Shown: positions 1 through 10,409, numbered from the stretch's first letter. The stretch: 64,000 nt of DNA from Pseudomonadota bacterium (GCA_023387585.1 JAEWHZ010000206.1:1-64000), one strand, 5' to 3'. Numbers and translations: made by a program. Notes: a model not told the origin generated them from the letters alone.

Positions 1-197
1 CCCACGGCGCCGATGGGCGTCAGCGACAGGCGGATTTCGGGATAGGTCGGTACGGGAATCGTCCAGAAACGCTCGGGCGTGAGGTAGCTGACCTCGATGC
101 CGCGCATGCCGATCTGCCTGCCCACCGTCGAAAGGCTGCGAACCACCCCGTTGGTCTGGGGAAACCACGCATCCGTGACGATGAGCAATCTGGTCAT
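1..197 (-). CDS. Glycosyltransferase family 4 (N-terminal part only, runs off window)
   Basis: The first 65 residues are visible: an N-terminus reading MTRLLIVTDAWFPQTNGVVR, the typical opening of GT4/GT-B glycosyltransferases (nucleotide-fold strand followed by the P-x-x-x-G-V-V-R loop). Its ATG overlaps the stop of the upstream phosphoesterase gene (ATGA), so the two are translationally coupled. In many alphaproteobacteria the partner of a PlcP-type phosphoesterase is Agt, which glycosylates the diacylglycerol released from phospholipids under phosphate limitation. The Agt assignment is an inference from this pairing; the catalytic C-terminal half lies outside the window. Confidence 0.8.
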   Translation of the reverse strand, partial: MTRLLIVTDAWFPQTNGVVRSLSTVGRQIGMRGIEVSYLTPERFWTIPVPTYPEIRLSLTPIGAV

Positions 198-991
198 GGC
201 ACCGTTCGCCTCAATCTGAACCGCCGCCGCTCGCCGGCGGCCATTTCCGTCCATTTGATCAGCTCGAAACAGCCCTCGTCGGTCTCGACCACCGCCGTGC
301 AGCTTTCGACCCAATCGCCGGTGTTGATGTAGTGAATGCCCAGCCGGTCGTGGATGTCGGCGAAATGGATGTGCCCGCAGATGACGCCGTCGACGCCGGA
401 TTCGCGCGCCTCATGCACCAGCGCTTCCTCGAAGCGGCCGATCACGCTGACGGCGTTCTTGACCTTCTGCTTGGCCCAGGCCGAAAGCGACCAGTATTGC
501 AGGCCCAGCCGCCGCCGCACCCAGTTGATGACGATGTTGACACGCAGGGCGAAATTATAGGCCCAGTCGCCGACATGGGCGAGCCACTTGGCATGCATCA
601 CCACCACGTCGAACTGGTCGCCATGAATGACGAGATAGGTCTGCCCATCGGCAGCGACATGTATGGTGCGGTCGACGAACTCGACCTCGCCGAAATAGGT
701 GCCGAGATATTCGCGCAGGAACTCGTCGTGATTGCCCGGCAGGTAGACGATGCGCGTGCCGGCATTCGCCTTCTCCAGCAGAACCTGCACGAGAAAATTG
801 TATTCGTTAGGCCAGTGCCAGGATTTTGCCAGGCGCCAGCCGTCGACGATGTCGCCCACGAGATAGATGGTGTCGGCCTCGTAGCTGCGCAAAAACTCGA
901 TGAGCTGGCCGACGCGGATCGGGCGCATGCCCAGATGCACGTCGGAAATGAACAATGCGCGCACCCGCCGCTGATCGCGAGTTTCGGTCAT
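194..991 (-). CDS. Metallophosphoesterase, PlcP / LpxH-like
   Basis: A 265-aa calcineurin-like phosphoesterase with the full set of metal-binding blocks in order: SDVHLG near residue 16, GDIVDGW, GNHDE, HGDQFD and GHIH. Automated annotation often calls this family UDP-2,3-diacylglucosamine pyrophosphatase. Proteins of this exact layout coupled to a GT4 glycosyltransferase match PlcP, the phospholipase C that frees diacylglycerol for replacement glycolipids during phosphate starvation (established for Sinorhizobium PlcP; assignment here inferred). I chose the ATG at 991, preceded by GGGAGG, over an upstream in-frame start at 1057, because the family begins just before the first metal motif. 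No convincing Pho box was found upstream. Confidence 0.85.
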   Translation of the reverse strand: MTETRDQRRVRALFISDVHLGMRPIRVGQLIEFLRSYEADTIYLVGDIVDGWRLAKSWHWPNEYNFLVQVLLEKANAGTRIVYLPGNHDEFLREYLGTYFGEVEFVDRTIHVAADGQTYLVIHGDQFDVVVMHAKWLAHVGDWAYNFALRVNIVINWVRRRLGLQYWSLSAWAKQKVKNAVSVIGRFEEALVHEARESGVDGVICGHIHFADIHDRLGIHYINTGDWVESCTAVVETDEGCFELIKWTEMAAGERRRFRLRRTVP

Positions 992-1102
992 GAAGCGATT
1001 CGCCTCCCGGCCTCGTGGGCAAATATGTGCCGCAAATCGTTGGCGGCCTGATGACAATGGGGCGGGACCGACGCGATGCCCCGGATCGGCGGATCCTGCT
1101 GC

Positions 1103-2197
1103 CTAGTCGAGCCGGGACTTGAGCCGCACGATGCGTGCATAGCTCTCGGCGATGCGTTGGGCGAACGCCGGATCGGCCTCGGCTTGGCTGACGAGAACGT
1201 CCCGCACCCGCCGCCCCAGGCCGGCATCGTACGCCGCCGTGTTGGAGAACAACAGCACGTCCATACCGGCATTCACCGCCAATATCACCGTCTCCTCGAG
1301 ATCGTAGTGGTCGCGGATGGCGCCCATTTCGAGATCGTCGGAGATCACGACGCCGGCAAAGCCCAGCTCGGAGCGCAGCACGCCGTCGATCCAGCGCGGC
1401 GTCAGGCTCGAGGGCAGCCCGTCGACGCCGTCGGCATAGTCGGCGTGATAGAGGTGCCCGACCATGACGAACTCGTCATAGCCGGAGCGGATCAGGTCGG
1501 CATAGGGCTGCAGTTCGCTGTGCTGCCAGCTGTCGGTGATGTCGGTGAAGCCCTCATGGCTGTCGGTGGTCGACGAGCCGTGGCCGGGGAAATGCTTTAG
1601 CGAGGTCAGGACATGCGCCGCCTGGTGGCCGGCGATGAAGGCGCGGTCATAGGCGATCACGGTGGCCGGATCGGCGGAGAACGAGCGCCCGTAGCGGGCG
1701 ATCACCGGGTTGTCCGGGTTGAGGTTCAGATCGGCGACGGGGCCGAAATTGACGTTGAAGCCGAGCGCGGCGATGCGTGCGGCGAGGTCGGCATAGATCG
1801 CCTGCGCCGCGTCGGGGCTGTTGCGGCGCGCGATCGTTGCGGCATCGGGGATCTCGCTAAAGCCCACCGCGCGGGTCAGCCGCTCGACGGCGCCGCCCTC
1901 CTGATCGAGCGTGACGAAGGGCGGCAGGTCCGGGCTCGCTTCGCGGAACTGCCGGTTCATCTCAGCCACCGCATCGAGGCTGGCCACGTTGGGCCGCAGA
2001 TACATGACGCCACCGATGGTGCCGGCGGCGATGTCCTCTCGCAACGCCGCAACCGAGGCGGCGGCGGCGCTGTCGCCCTGGAAGCCGACCACGACCATCT
2101 GCCCCGCCATCTGCGCAAGGTCTTGCGCCCGGGCGGCGCCGGCCCAAAACCCGGACGCCAGCAGGGCGACTGCGAGGACTATGATTCTGGCACGCAC
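1103..2197 (-). CDS. Beta-N-acetylhexosaminidase-like glycoside hydrolase family 3 (NagZ-like), exported
   Basis: A 364-aa GH3 protein. An N-terminal signal peptide (MRARII..., hydrophobic core, cleavage after AARA near residue 24) predicts export, whereas classical NagZ is cytoplasmic. The GH3 signature KHFPGHG is at 201-207 and the nucleophile-type motif VISDD at 284-288, with LDQEGG near 97. It probably hydrolyses N-acetylglucosaminyl residues of peptidoglycan fragments in the periplasm. It lies on the same strand as acsA upstream (22-bp gap) and the phosphoesterase downstream. Its length agrees with single-domain NagZ enzymes. Confidence 0.88.
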   Translation of the reverse strand: MRARIIVLAVALLASGFWAGAARAQDLAQMAGQMVVVGFQGDSAAAASVAALREDIAAGTIGGVMYLRPNVASLDAVAEMNRQFREASPDLPPFVTLDQEGGAVERLTRAVGFSEIPDAATIARRNSPDAAQAIYADLAARIAALGFNVNFGPVADLNLNPDNPVIARYGRSFSADPATVIAYDRAFIAGHQAAHVLTSLKHFPGHGSSTTDSHEGFTDITDSWQHSELQPYADLIRSGYDEFVMVGHLYHADYADGVDGLPSSLTPRWIDGVLRSELGFAGVVISDDLEMGAIRDHYDLEETVILAVNAGMDVLLFSNTAAYDAGLGRRVRDVLVSQAEADPAFAQRIAESYARIVRLKSRLD

Positions 2198-2219
2198 GCG
2201 GCGGGTCTCGCTTTCTCTT

Positions 2220-4163
<1,944 letters not shown>

Positions 4164-4314
4164 GGGGCGATCTCTCCTCTTTGGCGCAAGGTTCTAGCCC
4201 GAGCGCCGCGCCGGCTCAAACACCAATTGCCCCCGTTAACCGCCAACCGGTTCCGGCGTTTGGGCAAAGGCGGGGGCGTGGTAGACTTGCCGTTCATTTT
4301 CGGGAGCGCCGTTC

Positions 4315-4920
4315 ATGAGTGCAATAGCCGAAGCAAATCAAGAAGTTGCAGCCGCGCCGGAGCGGATTTACCGGGGCGCGCGGTTCCGGGATATCGAGCT
4401 GGTGCATGGCCGGCTGATGGAAGTGATCGACACCTCGCCCTTTTACGACGAGAGCTTCAAGGCCTACGAGAAAGCGCGGCTGTCCAAGGACTTCCTCGCC
4501 GGATTGATCGCGCTAAATCCTTATCACGTCATGGTTTTCGAGCAGGACGGCAAGCCGGCGGCGTTCATGATCTCGGGGCCGGAGCTGGGAACGCTGTGGC
4601 TCTACTGGTCTTACGTGTTTCCGGAATTCCGCCGCACCCGGCTGGGCTTCGCCGGCATGGGGCACTTCGTAAAGCATTGGGACAACGGGCGTTTCCACAA
4701 GATCGCCACCTATACCAAGACCGGAAACGACGTGGCGGCGGCGCTGATGAAGCGCTATGGCTACCAGCACACGGCGACGCTCGAAAAGCATATTTTCGGC
4801 GAAACCTATCTGCTTTATGAACGGTTCCTGAACAAGATCCAACCGGGTTATGACCGCGGCCTGCCGGGCGGGTTCATCAACCGGCTGCGCTATCGTATGC
4901 TGCGCGCGTTCGGGCGCTGA
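4315..4920 (+). CDS. GNAT-like acetyltransferase family protein
   Basis: A 201-aa protein with a GNAT-like central region: a WLYWSYVFPEFRRTRLGFAGM segment (beta4/alpha3 equivalent) around residues 100-120, followed by ATYTKTGNDVAAALMKRYGY, typical of the C-terminal GNAT helix and strand. The substrate is unknown. The start ATG follows GGGAGCG. The gene converges on the flippase gene, and the two coding ends overlap by 44 bp on opposite strands, so transcription of one must run into the other. Confidence 0.7.
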   Translation: MSAIAEANQEVAAAPERIYRGARFRDIELVHGRLMEVIDTSPFYDESFKAYEKARLSKDFLAGLIALNPYHVMVFEQDGKPAAFMISGPELGTLWLYWSYVFPEFRRTRLGFAGMGHFVKHWDNGRFHKIATYTKTGNDVAAALMKRYGYQHTATLEKHIFGETYLLYERFLNKIQPGYDRGLPGGFINRLRYRMLRAFGR

Positions 4921-6208
4921 AACGCGCGAAGATCGAGACGTCGATGCCCGCCAGCCTGAACGCGATCAGCCACAGGCTGAACGACCATAGCGTGATGCCG
5001 AGCAGCGAGGCGATGGCGGCGCCCATCAGCCCGAAGGGCGGCACCAGCAAAAGATTGGCGACGACCAGCGTGACGATGCCGAGCGCCACCGCCGGCAGGC
5101 TGGCGGCGGGGCGGTCGTGGATGGACAGAACCATCGCGGCCGGCCCCATGACCGAGCGCACGACGAGGGCGAGGCACAGCACCGCGAGCGGGCCGGCGCC
5201 GACGACGAAGTCCGGACCGAACAGCGACAGCGCGAACGGCCCGCCGACCAGAACGGCGACGAACAGCAGCAAGGAGAGACCGGCGGCGACGATATTGGCC
5301 TCGCCGACCTTGCGGTTGAAGCCGGCGCGGTCGGCCCTGGCTTCGCTTTCGAACATATCGGGCAGGGTGACGATGTAGATGGCGGTGACGGCAAAGGAGA
5401 TCAGCGCGAAGATGCGCGTCGACACGCCGAAAATGGCGAGCTCATGCCGGTCGAGCAGCGAGGCGAGCAGCAGCAGGTCGATGTCGAAATAGAAATCGGT
5501 GGCGAGCGCGATGAGCACCCAGGGCATGGCAAAACGCCACCAGCGGCGCGGGTTGGGTTCGCCCTGCCCGTCTCCAAGCGGCACGCGGCGCGCGGTGGCG
5601 ACGACGAAGCCGAACTGCACGAAGGTAACCCCGACAAAGGCGATGCCGATCGCCCACATCATCAGCGCGAAGCCGGCATCGGCACTACCCAGCCCCATGG
5701 CGGCGACGAGGGTGAGAACGATGATCAGCGGGCGGGCGACGGAATCGGCGAAATAGCCGAGCAGCGGGCGCTTGAGCCCGGCCAGCACGCCGCCCGAGAC
5801 GAACACCATGGCATTGCCCAGCATGATCAGCGCCACCGGCCAGAAATGATGGGCGATGACGCTGTCGCCGAAGCCGAAGACATGGATGGCGGGCCAGGCG
5901 AGCGCGACGAGGACGACGGCGCTGATGGCGATGTGGCCATAGGCGCGGCGCAGGAACTGGCGCAAGCCGATTCCATTGCCGTGCGCGCGGTATTCGGCGG
6001 CGAAATAGGTGCCGATGGTGTGAAAGCCGAGCGGCAGCACCACGGCAGTGAGATTGGCCACCGCCATCAGCACCAGATAGTCGCCCAGAAAAGCGGCGCC
6101 CCAGGCGCGCGCGATCAGCGCCTGGGCGATGAAGACCAGCCCGGCGCCGAACAGCCGGGCCGCGAAGATCAGGCCCGATTGCGACAGCAGCCGCGCGTAA
6201 AGGCTCAT
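4877..6208 (-). CDS. MOP-superfamily polysaccharide flippase (Wzx-like)
   Basis: A 443-aa integral membrane protein with about 12-14 hydrophobic segments and few long loops. The opening MSLYARLLSQSGLIFAARLF resembles polysaccharide transport proteins of the MOP/Wzx family, which flip lipid-linked oligosaccharides across the inner membrane. Its ATG overlaps the stop of the FemAB-like gene upstream (ATGA), so the two form one operon. That context suggests a cell-surface polysaccharide step, but no polymerase or priming transferase is in view, so the substrate is not assignable. Confidence 0.83.
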   Translation of the reverse strand: MSLYARLLSQSGLIFAARLFGAGLVFIAQALIARAWGAAFLGDYLVLMAVANLTAVVLPLGFHTIGTYFAAEYRAHGNGIGLRQFLRRAYGHIAISAVVLVALAWPAIHVFGFGDSVIAHHFWPVALIMLGNAMVFVSGGVLAGLKRPLLGYFADSVARPLIIVLTLVAAMGLGSADAGFALMMWAIGIAFVGVTFVQFGFVVATARRVPLGDGQGEPNPRRWWRFAMPWVLIALATDFYFDIDLLLLASLLDRHELAIFGVSTRIFALISFAVTAIYIVTLPDMFESEARADRAGFNRKVGEANIVAAGLSLLLFVAVLVGGPFALSLFGPDFVVGAGPLAVLCLALVVRSVMGPAAMVLSIHDRPAASLPAVALGIVTLVVANLLLVPPFGLMGAAIASLLGITLWSFSLWLIAFRLAGIDVSIFARFSARTRAAYDSAAG

Positions 6209-7386
6209 GGCGACCCTGTCTCGGCGCGCGACTCTCCTTCCCGCCTCTGATCCGGGCGGGCTTTGGGATTGCGCCAGGCATCGAAGGCGCGGCGGGCGGC
6301 GTGGTAGCTGTCGCGCAGCCGGAAGGCGCCATTGCCCATGATAAAAGCCAGCGGGCGGGCGGCGTAGTTGGCGACGGGGGGCACGGGTTCGATGATGCCG
6401 GCCGAGCCGACCATGCCCTTCTTGAACTGGTGCAGGCCCTGATAGCCGTCAGTGCCGCCCAGATCGTACCATTCGGCCCCGGTGTTGCGGCCGAGCCAGT
6501 CGATGATGTGCCAATGGAGGAAATAGCCGGCGCGCAGCGGCAAAGCGCGCTCATTGGTGGCGCCATAGAGATAGACGGCGCGCTTGCCGGCGGTGAAGAC
6601 CACGGCGCCGCCCACCAATTCCTCGCCCTGGCGCACGAAGAACAGCTCCGGGCGCAGGGATGCCGGCTGCATGCGCATCAGCGGCTCGAGCGTCTCATAG
6701 GCCGAATGGTCGGAGAACTGCTTGCGGTCGGTCATGGCGGTGTAGAGGGCATGGAACTCGCCGATGCGCTCGCGCGGGGCATGCTCGAAGACGAGGTTCT
6801 GCTTTTCCGAGCGGTTGAGGTGATAGCGCCATTTCTGCGCGAGGCTGCGGCGCTGTTCCTCGGCCGGGATGCCGAGGCGCACCAGGTAACGGCTGGGGAA
6901 CAGCAGCTCGGACCCAGCCCGGAAGCCGCGCGTGGCAAGATGCTCGCGCCTGGCATTATGCGGCGTCGTCGATGCGGCCGGCAGCACCGACAGCATCATG
7001 CCGCGCCGCTCGGCATATTCGGCGACGAGCCAGTCGATCATGCCGGCATAGAGCGCCTCGGCGTCGGACGCCGTGGACTCCGCGAGCAACGGGCCCCATT
7101 TGGTGACCGCCATGCTGGCGAGCCCGAGCGGCAATTTCTGGATCAGCATCAGCGTGCCGCCGACAACGCGTCCGTGGCGGCGGAACAGCACCGCTTCCTG
7201 GCGGGCCGAGGGCCAGCGATGGGCGGCGAACACCGAAAGCTGCTCCTGGCAGGCCTCGTCGAAACCGGCCATGGCCGCGTCCCAATCGGCGCCCGGCACA
7301 AACTCGGCCCCGAGCGCATCGAGGGTCGGTGCGCGGGTGGCGACGGGGGCATGCGGGCTCAGCGAGACATCGGCGGCAAGGCTCAT
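6205..7386 (-). CDS. FemAB/BioF2-like acyltransferase (double GNAT fold)
   Basis: A 393-aa protein resembling the FemAB-type double-GNAT family found in exopolysaccharide and surface-modification clusters. The C-terminal half contains AVYLYGATNERALPLRAGYFLHWHIIDWLGRNTGAEWYDLGGTDGYQGLHQFKKGMVG, split here into recognisable pieces (YLYGA, WYDLGG, FKKG), the hallmark of the second GNAT domain. Family members transfer aminoacyl or acyl groups. Coupled through ATGA to the flippase, it probably modifies an envelope glycan before or during export. No signal peptide is seen, so it probably works on the cytoplasmic side. Confidence 0.75.
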   Translation of the reverse strand: MSLAADVSLSPHAPVATRAPTLDALGAEFVPGADWDAAMAGFDEACQEQLSVFAAHRWPSARQEAVLFRRHGRVVGGTLMLIQKLPLGLASMAVTKWGPLLAESTASDAEALYAGMIDWLVAEYAERRGMMLSVLPAASTTPHNARREHLATRGFRAGSELLFPSRYLVRLGIPAEEQRRSLAQKWRYHLNRSEKQNLVFEHAPRERIGEFHALYTAMTDRKQFSDHSAYETLEPLMRMQPASLRPELFFVRQGEELVGGAVVFTAGKRAVYLYGATNERALPLRAGYFLHWHIIDWLGRNTGAEWYDLGGTDGYQGLHQFKKGMVGSAGIIEPVPPVANYAARPLAFIMGNGAFRLRDSYHAARRAFDAWRNPKARPDQRREGESRAETGSP

Positions 7387-7581
7387 GAGGCGGCTCTCAG
7401 GGGTCGGATCGCATCGAGCCTAGTGCGCGCCCGTGTCCAAATCCCTAGCGCGCAAGATGCAATCGTCGCGATTGGTTAGCGGTGGCTTTCGGGGTTGGGA
7501 GAAACGTTTGGGACACGAACGGCGCATTGGCCCATGCGCTGCGAGGCGCGACAACTGGCGCCGGTATCGTACCGCCCCCGA

Positions 7582-7689
7582 TTGTCACCCCGGCGCAGGC
7601 CGGGGCCGATCTCCGAACGCTTCCACGGCGCCGATGGCGCTTCGGTCGAACCCTCTCGTGATAGGCCCCGGCCGGCGCCGGGGTGACAA
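7582..7689. repeat. 108-bp palindromic intergenic element, 26-bp terminal inverted repeats
   Basis: The left arm begins TTGTCACCCCGGCGCAGGCC (7582-7607) and the right arm (7664-7689) is its reverse complement with one mismatch. The centre holds a second short dyad around GGCGCCGATGGCGC. This looks like a GC-rich extragenic palindrome of the small repeat families common in alphaproteobacterial intergenic DNA, possibly MITE-like. Only one copy lies in the window, so family status is inferred. Confidence 0.7.
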
Positions 7690-8015
7690 CTGTGGGGGGT
7701 GGGGCAACATCGGCAGAAGGCAACCGCATAGTGCTCCGCCCGTTAGGCTCACGGTCGCGGCGCGTGTCAACCGGACGCGGCAGCATGGGGAACGGGGCGG
7801 TTTTTCCGGTTTCCCGCTCCGGCATCAACGAATCGGCAGCCGAGCCCCTGCCCTGCCCGCGCCGCGACCAGATCTTCGAGCGGCCGGGCGAAGGCACTCG
7901 ACAGTGATCCGCCCGATATTGACTCCTTGCGCGGCGCGCATAGGGTTATCCCATGGCTGATCCGATGGTCGCATTGCTGAACATGCTGCGGTCGCGCACC
8001 GCCGCAAGACCGCAA

Positions 8016-8054
8016 CCCTAGGTCCTTCGCGCGCGGCGCCATCCGGACCTAGGG
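8016..8054. repeat. Perfect 10-bp inverted repeat upstream of rnk-like gene
   Basis: CCCTAGGTCC at 8016-8025 and GGACCTAGGG at 8045-8054, separated by 19 bases. It lies 90 bp before the rnk-like start codon and could be an operator or an RNA hairpin. There is no T-run, so a terminator is unlikely. Confidence 0.5.
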
Positions 8055-8144
8055 ATGGTTACCCGTTTTCGGCAGACCGGCGCCACGACACACTTGTTTC
8101 CATTGTCAGCGACCTCGCGGCAGCGCCCGAGGCAAGGATCAGTG

Positions 8145-8576
8145 ATGACCACCATCTCGCTCGCAGACTACCGGCTTTCGCCCGAGATCATTCTCGGGCA
8201 GCACGAACACCAGACCCTGCTGCGCCTCGCCACGGCCTATGCCGAGACGGATTCCGAGGAGCTGCTGGGCGAAATCGACCGCGCCGTCGTGGTGCCGGAC
8301 AGCTTCGTGCCGGCCGACGTGGTGCGCATGGGGTCCACCGTCGCCTTCCGCACCGAGGAGGAGGAGCGGCAGGTGCAACTGGTCTATCCCAAGGACGCCA
8401 ATATCGCCGAGGGCAGGATATCGATCCTCACCCCGATCGGCACGGCGCTGATCGGCATGAAGGCTGGCCAGTCGATCACCTGGCGCAAGCGCGACGGCCA
8501 GCGCCAGGCGCTGACCGTGCTCAAGGTGATGCCGCCGATGCCGCCGGACGAGGACGACCCGGTTTCCGCGGCATAG
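8145..8576 (+). CDS. rnk: Rnk / GreA-GreB family nucleoside diphosphate kinase regulator
   Basis: A 143-aa protein. The C-terminal half (about 75-135) reads as the GreA/GreB C-terminal FKBP-like fold: VQLVYPKDANIAEGRISILT, GTALIGMKAG and the final QALTVLKV strand. The short N-terminal helix pair (LSPEIILGQHEHQTLLRLA) matches Rnk rather than the long coiled coil of GreA. Rnk proteins bind RNA polymerase without cleavage-factor activity (family knowledge). I chose the ATG at 8145 because it follows AAGGATC and begins at the conserved segment; an upstream start would add 30 unconserved residues. Confidence 0.85.
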   Translation: MTTISLADYRLSPEIILGQHEHQTLLRLATAYAETDSEELLGEIDRAVVVPDSFVPADVVRMGSTVAFRTEEEERQVQLVYPKDANIAEGRISILTPIGTALIGMKAGQSITWRKRDGQRQALTVLKVMPPMPPDEDDPVSAA

Positions 8577-8668
8577 CGACACCGGGACGGGATCGCCCAG
8601 AGGCCCTGCCGCGTTTCGCCTTCGGGCAAAGCCGGCAGGGAGGCCGAGATGGTCGGGGGCAGAACAAG

Positions 8669-8953
8669 GTGAGACCCGCGCGCGTACAATTGTCGCGCCA
8701 CAAGGGCTGGCGCATGCCGGACAATACCGTGAAGGTCGACCGCTCGACCCGTTTCGGCAATCCGTTCCATCTGGGCAAGGACGGCGACCGGGCCGAGATC
8801 GTGCGCCGGTTCCGCGACTATCTCGCGCGGCCCGAACAGGCCGCCCACCGCGCCGACATCAGGGCGACGCTGCGCGGCAAGAACCTGGCATGCTGGTGTC
8901 CGCTGGACGGGCCCTGCCATGCCGACGTCCTGCTCGAAGTGGCGAACGCCTGA
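8669..8953 (+). CDS. DUF4326 domain protein
   Basis: A 94-aa protein that is almost entirely DUF4326: VQLSRHKGWRMPDNTVKVDR, then GNPFHLG, and the C-terminal LRGKNLACWCPLDGPCHADVLLE with a conserved Cys-x-Cys and Cys-His pattern suggesting metal binding or catalysis. Function is unknown in the family. A GTG start is assumed. It ends 15 bp before the left prophage attachment site, so it is the last intact host gene on this side. Confidence 0.8.
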   Translation: MRPARVQLSRHKGWRMPDNTVKVDRSTRFGNPFHLGKDGDRAEIVRRFRDYLARPEQAAHRADIRATLRGKNLACWCPLDGPCHADVLLEVANA

Positions 8954-8968
8954 ACGGCTTTCGGGCAA

Positions 8969-9022
8969 GGGCTTGCTTGGTGGGTGCACAAGGACTCGAA
9001 CCTTGGACCCGCTGATTAAGAG
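8969..9022. repeat. attL: left copy of 54-bp attachment repeat (tRNA-Lys 3' remnant)
   Basis: Identical over 54 bp to 59253-59306 (begins GGGCTTGCTTGGTGGGTGCA, ends GCTGATTAAGAG). It holds the CCA, acceptor 3' strand, T arm and part of the anticodon loop of tRNA-Lys, then diverges at 9023, so it is a non-functional tRNA fragment. Confidence 0.95.
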
Positions 9023-9106
9023 GCTGCGACCCCAAGCGAATTGCTCTTGCACTTCATCACCTTGCGCGTCATCGTTTTACAGAGGGGTACCGGGAGGGAC
9101 ATTGAA

Positions 9107-9223
9107 ATGTCTTCGGAATTTCCGCCTGCTGTAAAACGAAAGCGCCTCATTTTTCTCGTCGACGCATTCGCGTTGGCCGCGCTGCTCGGCTTGGCCATTG
9201 GATGGTTTGGGAGCCAGTTCTAG
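9107..9223 (+). CDS. Small single-span membrane protein
   Basis: A 38-aa protein with a basic stretch (KRKR) followed by one hydrophobic segment, LIFLVDAFALAALLGLAIGW, expected to anchor it in the inner membrane. The ATG at 9107 is preceded by a strong GGGAGGG site. It is the first prophage gene inside attL and ends 4 bp before the SRAP gene, suggesting co-transcription. Function is unknown. Confidence 0.6.
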   Translation: MSSEFPPAVKRKRLIFLVDAFALAALLGLAIGWFGSQF

Positions 9224-9227
9224 AACC

Positions 9228-9935
9228 GTGTGCAACCTCTACAGCCACATCGGAGGACGCGATGCGATCATCGCCATCGCTCGCGCCATGCGCGTTGCCG
9301 AAAATATCGGCAACCTCGAGCCTCAGACCGGGATATTTCCGGACTACGCCGCTCCGATCGTGCGCAACAGCACCGACGGGCGGGAGCTGGTGATGGTTCG
9401 CTGGGGCATGCCGAGCCCTTCCTTTGTGCTGAAGGGCCGAAAGGTCGACGCTGGCGTCACCAATCTGCGCAATCTCGATTCTCCGCACTGGCGGCGTTGG
9501 ACGGGACTGGACAGTCGATGCGTCGTGCCGTTCACATCGTTCAGCGAGTTCGATCACCGGCCAGGCCCGGACGGCAAGAAGTTCGGCGACACCTGGTTCG
9601 CCCTCGATGAGAGCCGACCGCTGGCCTTTTTCGCCGGCGTCTATGCGCGGGACTGGACCTCGACGCGAAAGCTCAAGGAGGGTGAGGTCACGACGGATCT
9701 GTTCGGCTTCCTGACCTCCGAGCCCAACGCCGAGGTGCGCGACGTGCACCCGAAGGCAATGCCCGTCATCCTGCGCACCGCCGACGAGATCGATGCCTGG
9801 CTTTCCCTGTCATGGGCAGAGGCGAAAGCGCTGCAGCGGCCGCTGCCGGACGGCGCGCTGCGCATCGTATCCGTCGGCCAGAAGCTCGACCCGCCCGAGG
9901 ACGAGGAGCCGGCAGCGCAGGCCTCGCTGTTCTAG
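9228..9935 (+). CDS. SRAP family protein (HMCES/YedK-like abasic-site protein)
   Basis: A 235-aa SRAP (DUF159) protein. Starting at the GTG of 9228 puts cysteine at position 2 (MCNLYS), which is required because SRAP proteins use Cys2 to form a thiazolidine crosslink with abasic sites in single-stranded DNA. Longer starts would bury it and are rejected. Later family blocks are visible: RCVVPFTSFSEF in the usual RCxxPxxGFYEW position, FGFLTSEPN, and VHPKAMPVIL with the conserved histidine. It probably protects single-stranded phage or host DNA during replication or SOS. Confidence 0.9.
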   Translation: MCNLYSHIGGRDAIIAIARAMRVAENIGNLEPQTGIFPDYAAPIVRNSTDGRELVMVRWGMPSPSFVLKGRKVDAGVTNLRNLDSPHWRRWTGLDSRCVVPFTSFSEFDHRPGPDGKKFGDTWFALDESRPLAFFAGVYARDWTSTRKLKEGEVTTDLFGFLTSEPNAEVRDVHPKAMPVILRTADEIDAWLSLSWAEAKALQRPLPDGALRIVSVGQKLDPPEDEEPAAQASLF

Positions 9936-10402
9936 CGGCCGCCATTGTCGGGCCGGCGCCATTCGATCCTGGCGAATGAGCTTTCGCACTGCGGGCACTG
10001 GACCTTGAGACGCAGCTGGTAAAGCGAGTAACTGCCTCCCAGCGCGGCGATCAGTGACGGGACGTGTAGCGGCACCGGGTGCGCACAGCTTCGCGCGGAT
10101 TTCATTCCGGCATGCCGGCGTCCGCAATAGACCAGGCCGACCCACCGTCCCTCGGCCGCGTCGCGCAACTTTGCCCAATGGTCGAAGGGCGACTCGAACA
10201 CGCCGACGCTGCAATCGGCTCCACGGTCACACCCTCGCTGCGCCGCTACGAAGCGAGCGCATTCCAGCAGCGTCACGTCCCCGAAACGCTTCTGCATCCT
10301 CGTACGATCGACCGTCGCCGCTCGCTGACAGGTGCGGCATTGAATGACGAATTCCGGCGCTCCGTACGCTGCAAGTCGCTCCGAGCCCAGATCGGCCGGC
10401 AT
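9932..10402 (-). CDS. Phage protein of unknown function with Cys pairs
   Basis: A 156-aa protein starting MPADLGSERLAAYGAPEFVI after a GAGG site. It carries two Cys-x-x-Cys pairs (CRTC near 22-25 and CPQC near 136-139), a CDRGADC segment and a lone VYCG, suggesting zinc coordination. The 3' end overlaps the SRAP gene by 4 bp tail to tail. Not recognised beyond this. It could be a nucleic-acid-binding or structural zinc protein. Confidence 0.6.
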   Translation of the reverse strand: MPADLGSERLAAYGAPEFVIQCRTCQRAATVDRTRMQKRFGDVTLLECARFVAAQRGCDRGADCSVGVFESPFDHWAKLRDAAEGRWVGLVYCGRRHAGMKSARSCAHPVPLHVPSLIAALGGSYSLYQLRLKVQCPQCESSFARIEWRRPDNGGR

Positions 10403-10409
10403 CGGAACC

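Larger units (their letters stand above)
7387..8144. other. Intergenic region of about 760 bp with palindromic repeats
   Basis: No convincing gene is seen here. Long open frames exist on both strands but have repetitive, proline- and arginine-rich translations with no domain and no good ribosome binding site. The region contains a 108-bp inverted-repeat element (7582-7689) and a perfect 10-bp inverted repeat (8016-8054), both listed separately. The promoter of the rnk-like gene at 8145 should lie in the last 100 bp. Confidence 0.6.

Noticed and set aside
1030..1100. Pho box upstream of plcP-like gene
   Set aside because: Only one half (TTGTCAT) is seen; the second 7-mer does not match.
7953..8021. 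22-residue frame before the rnk-like gene
   Set aside because: No ribosome site and no conserved feature; too short to support.
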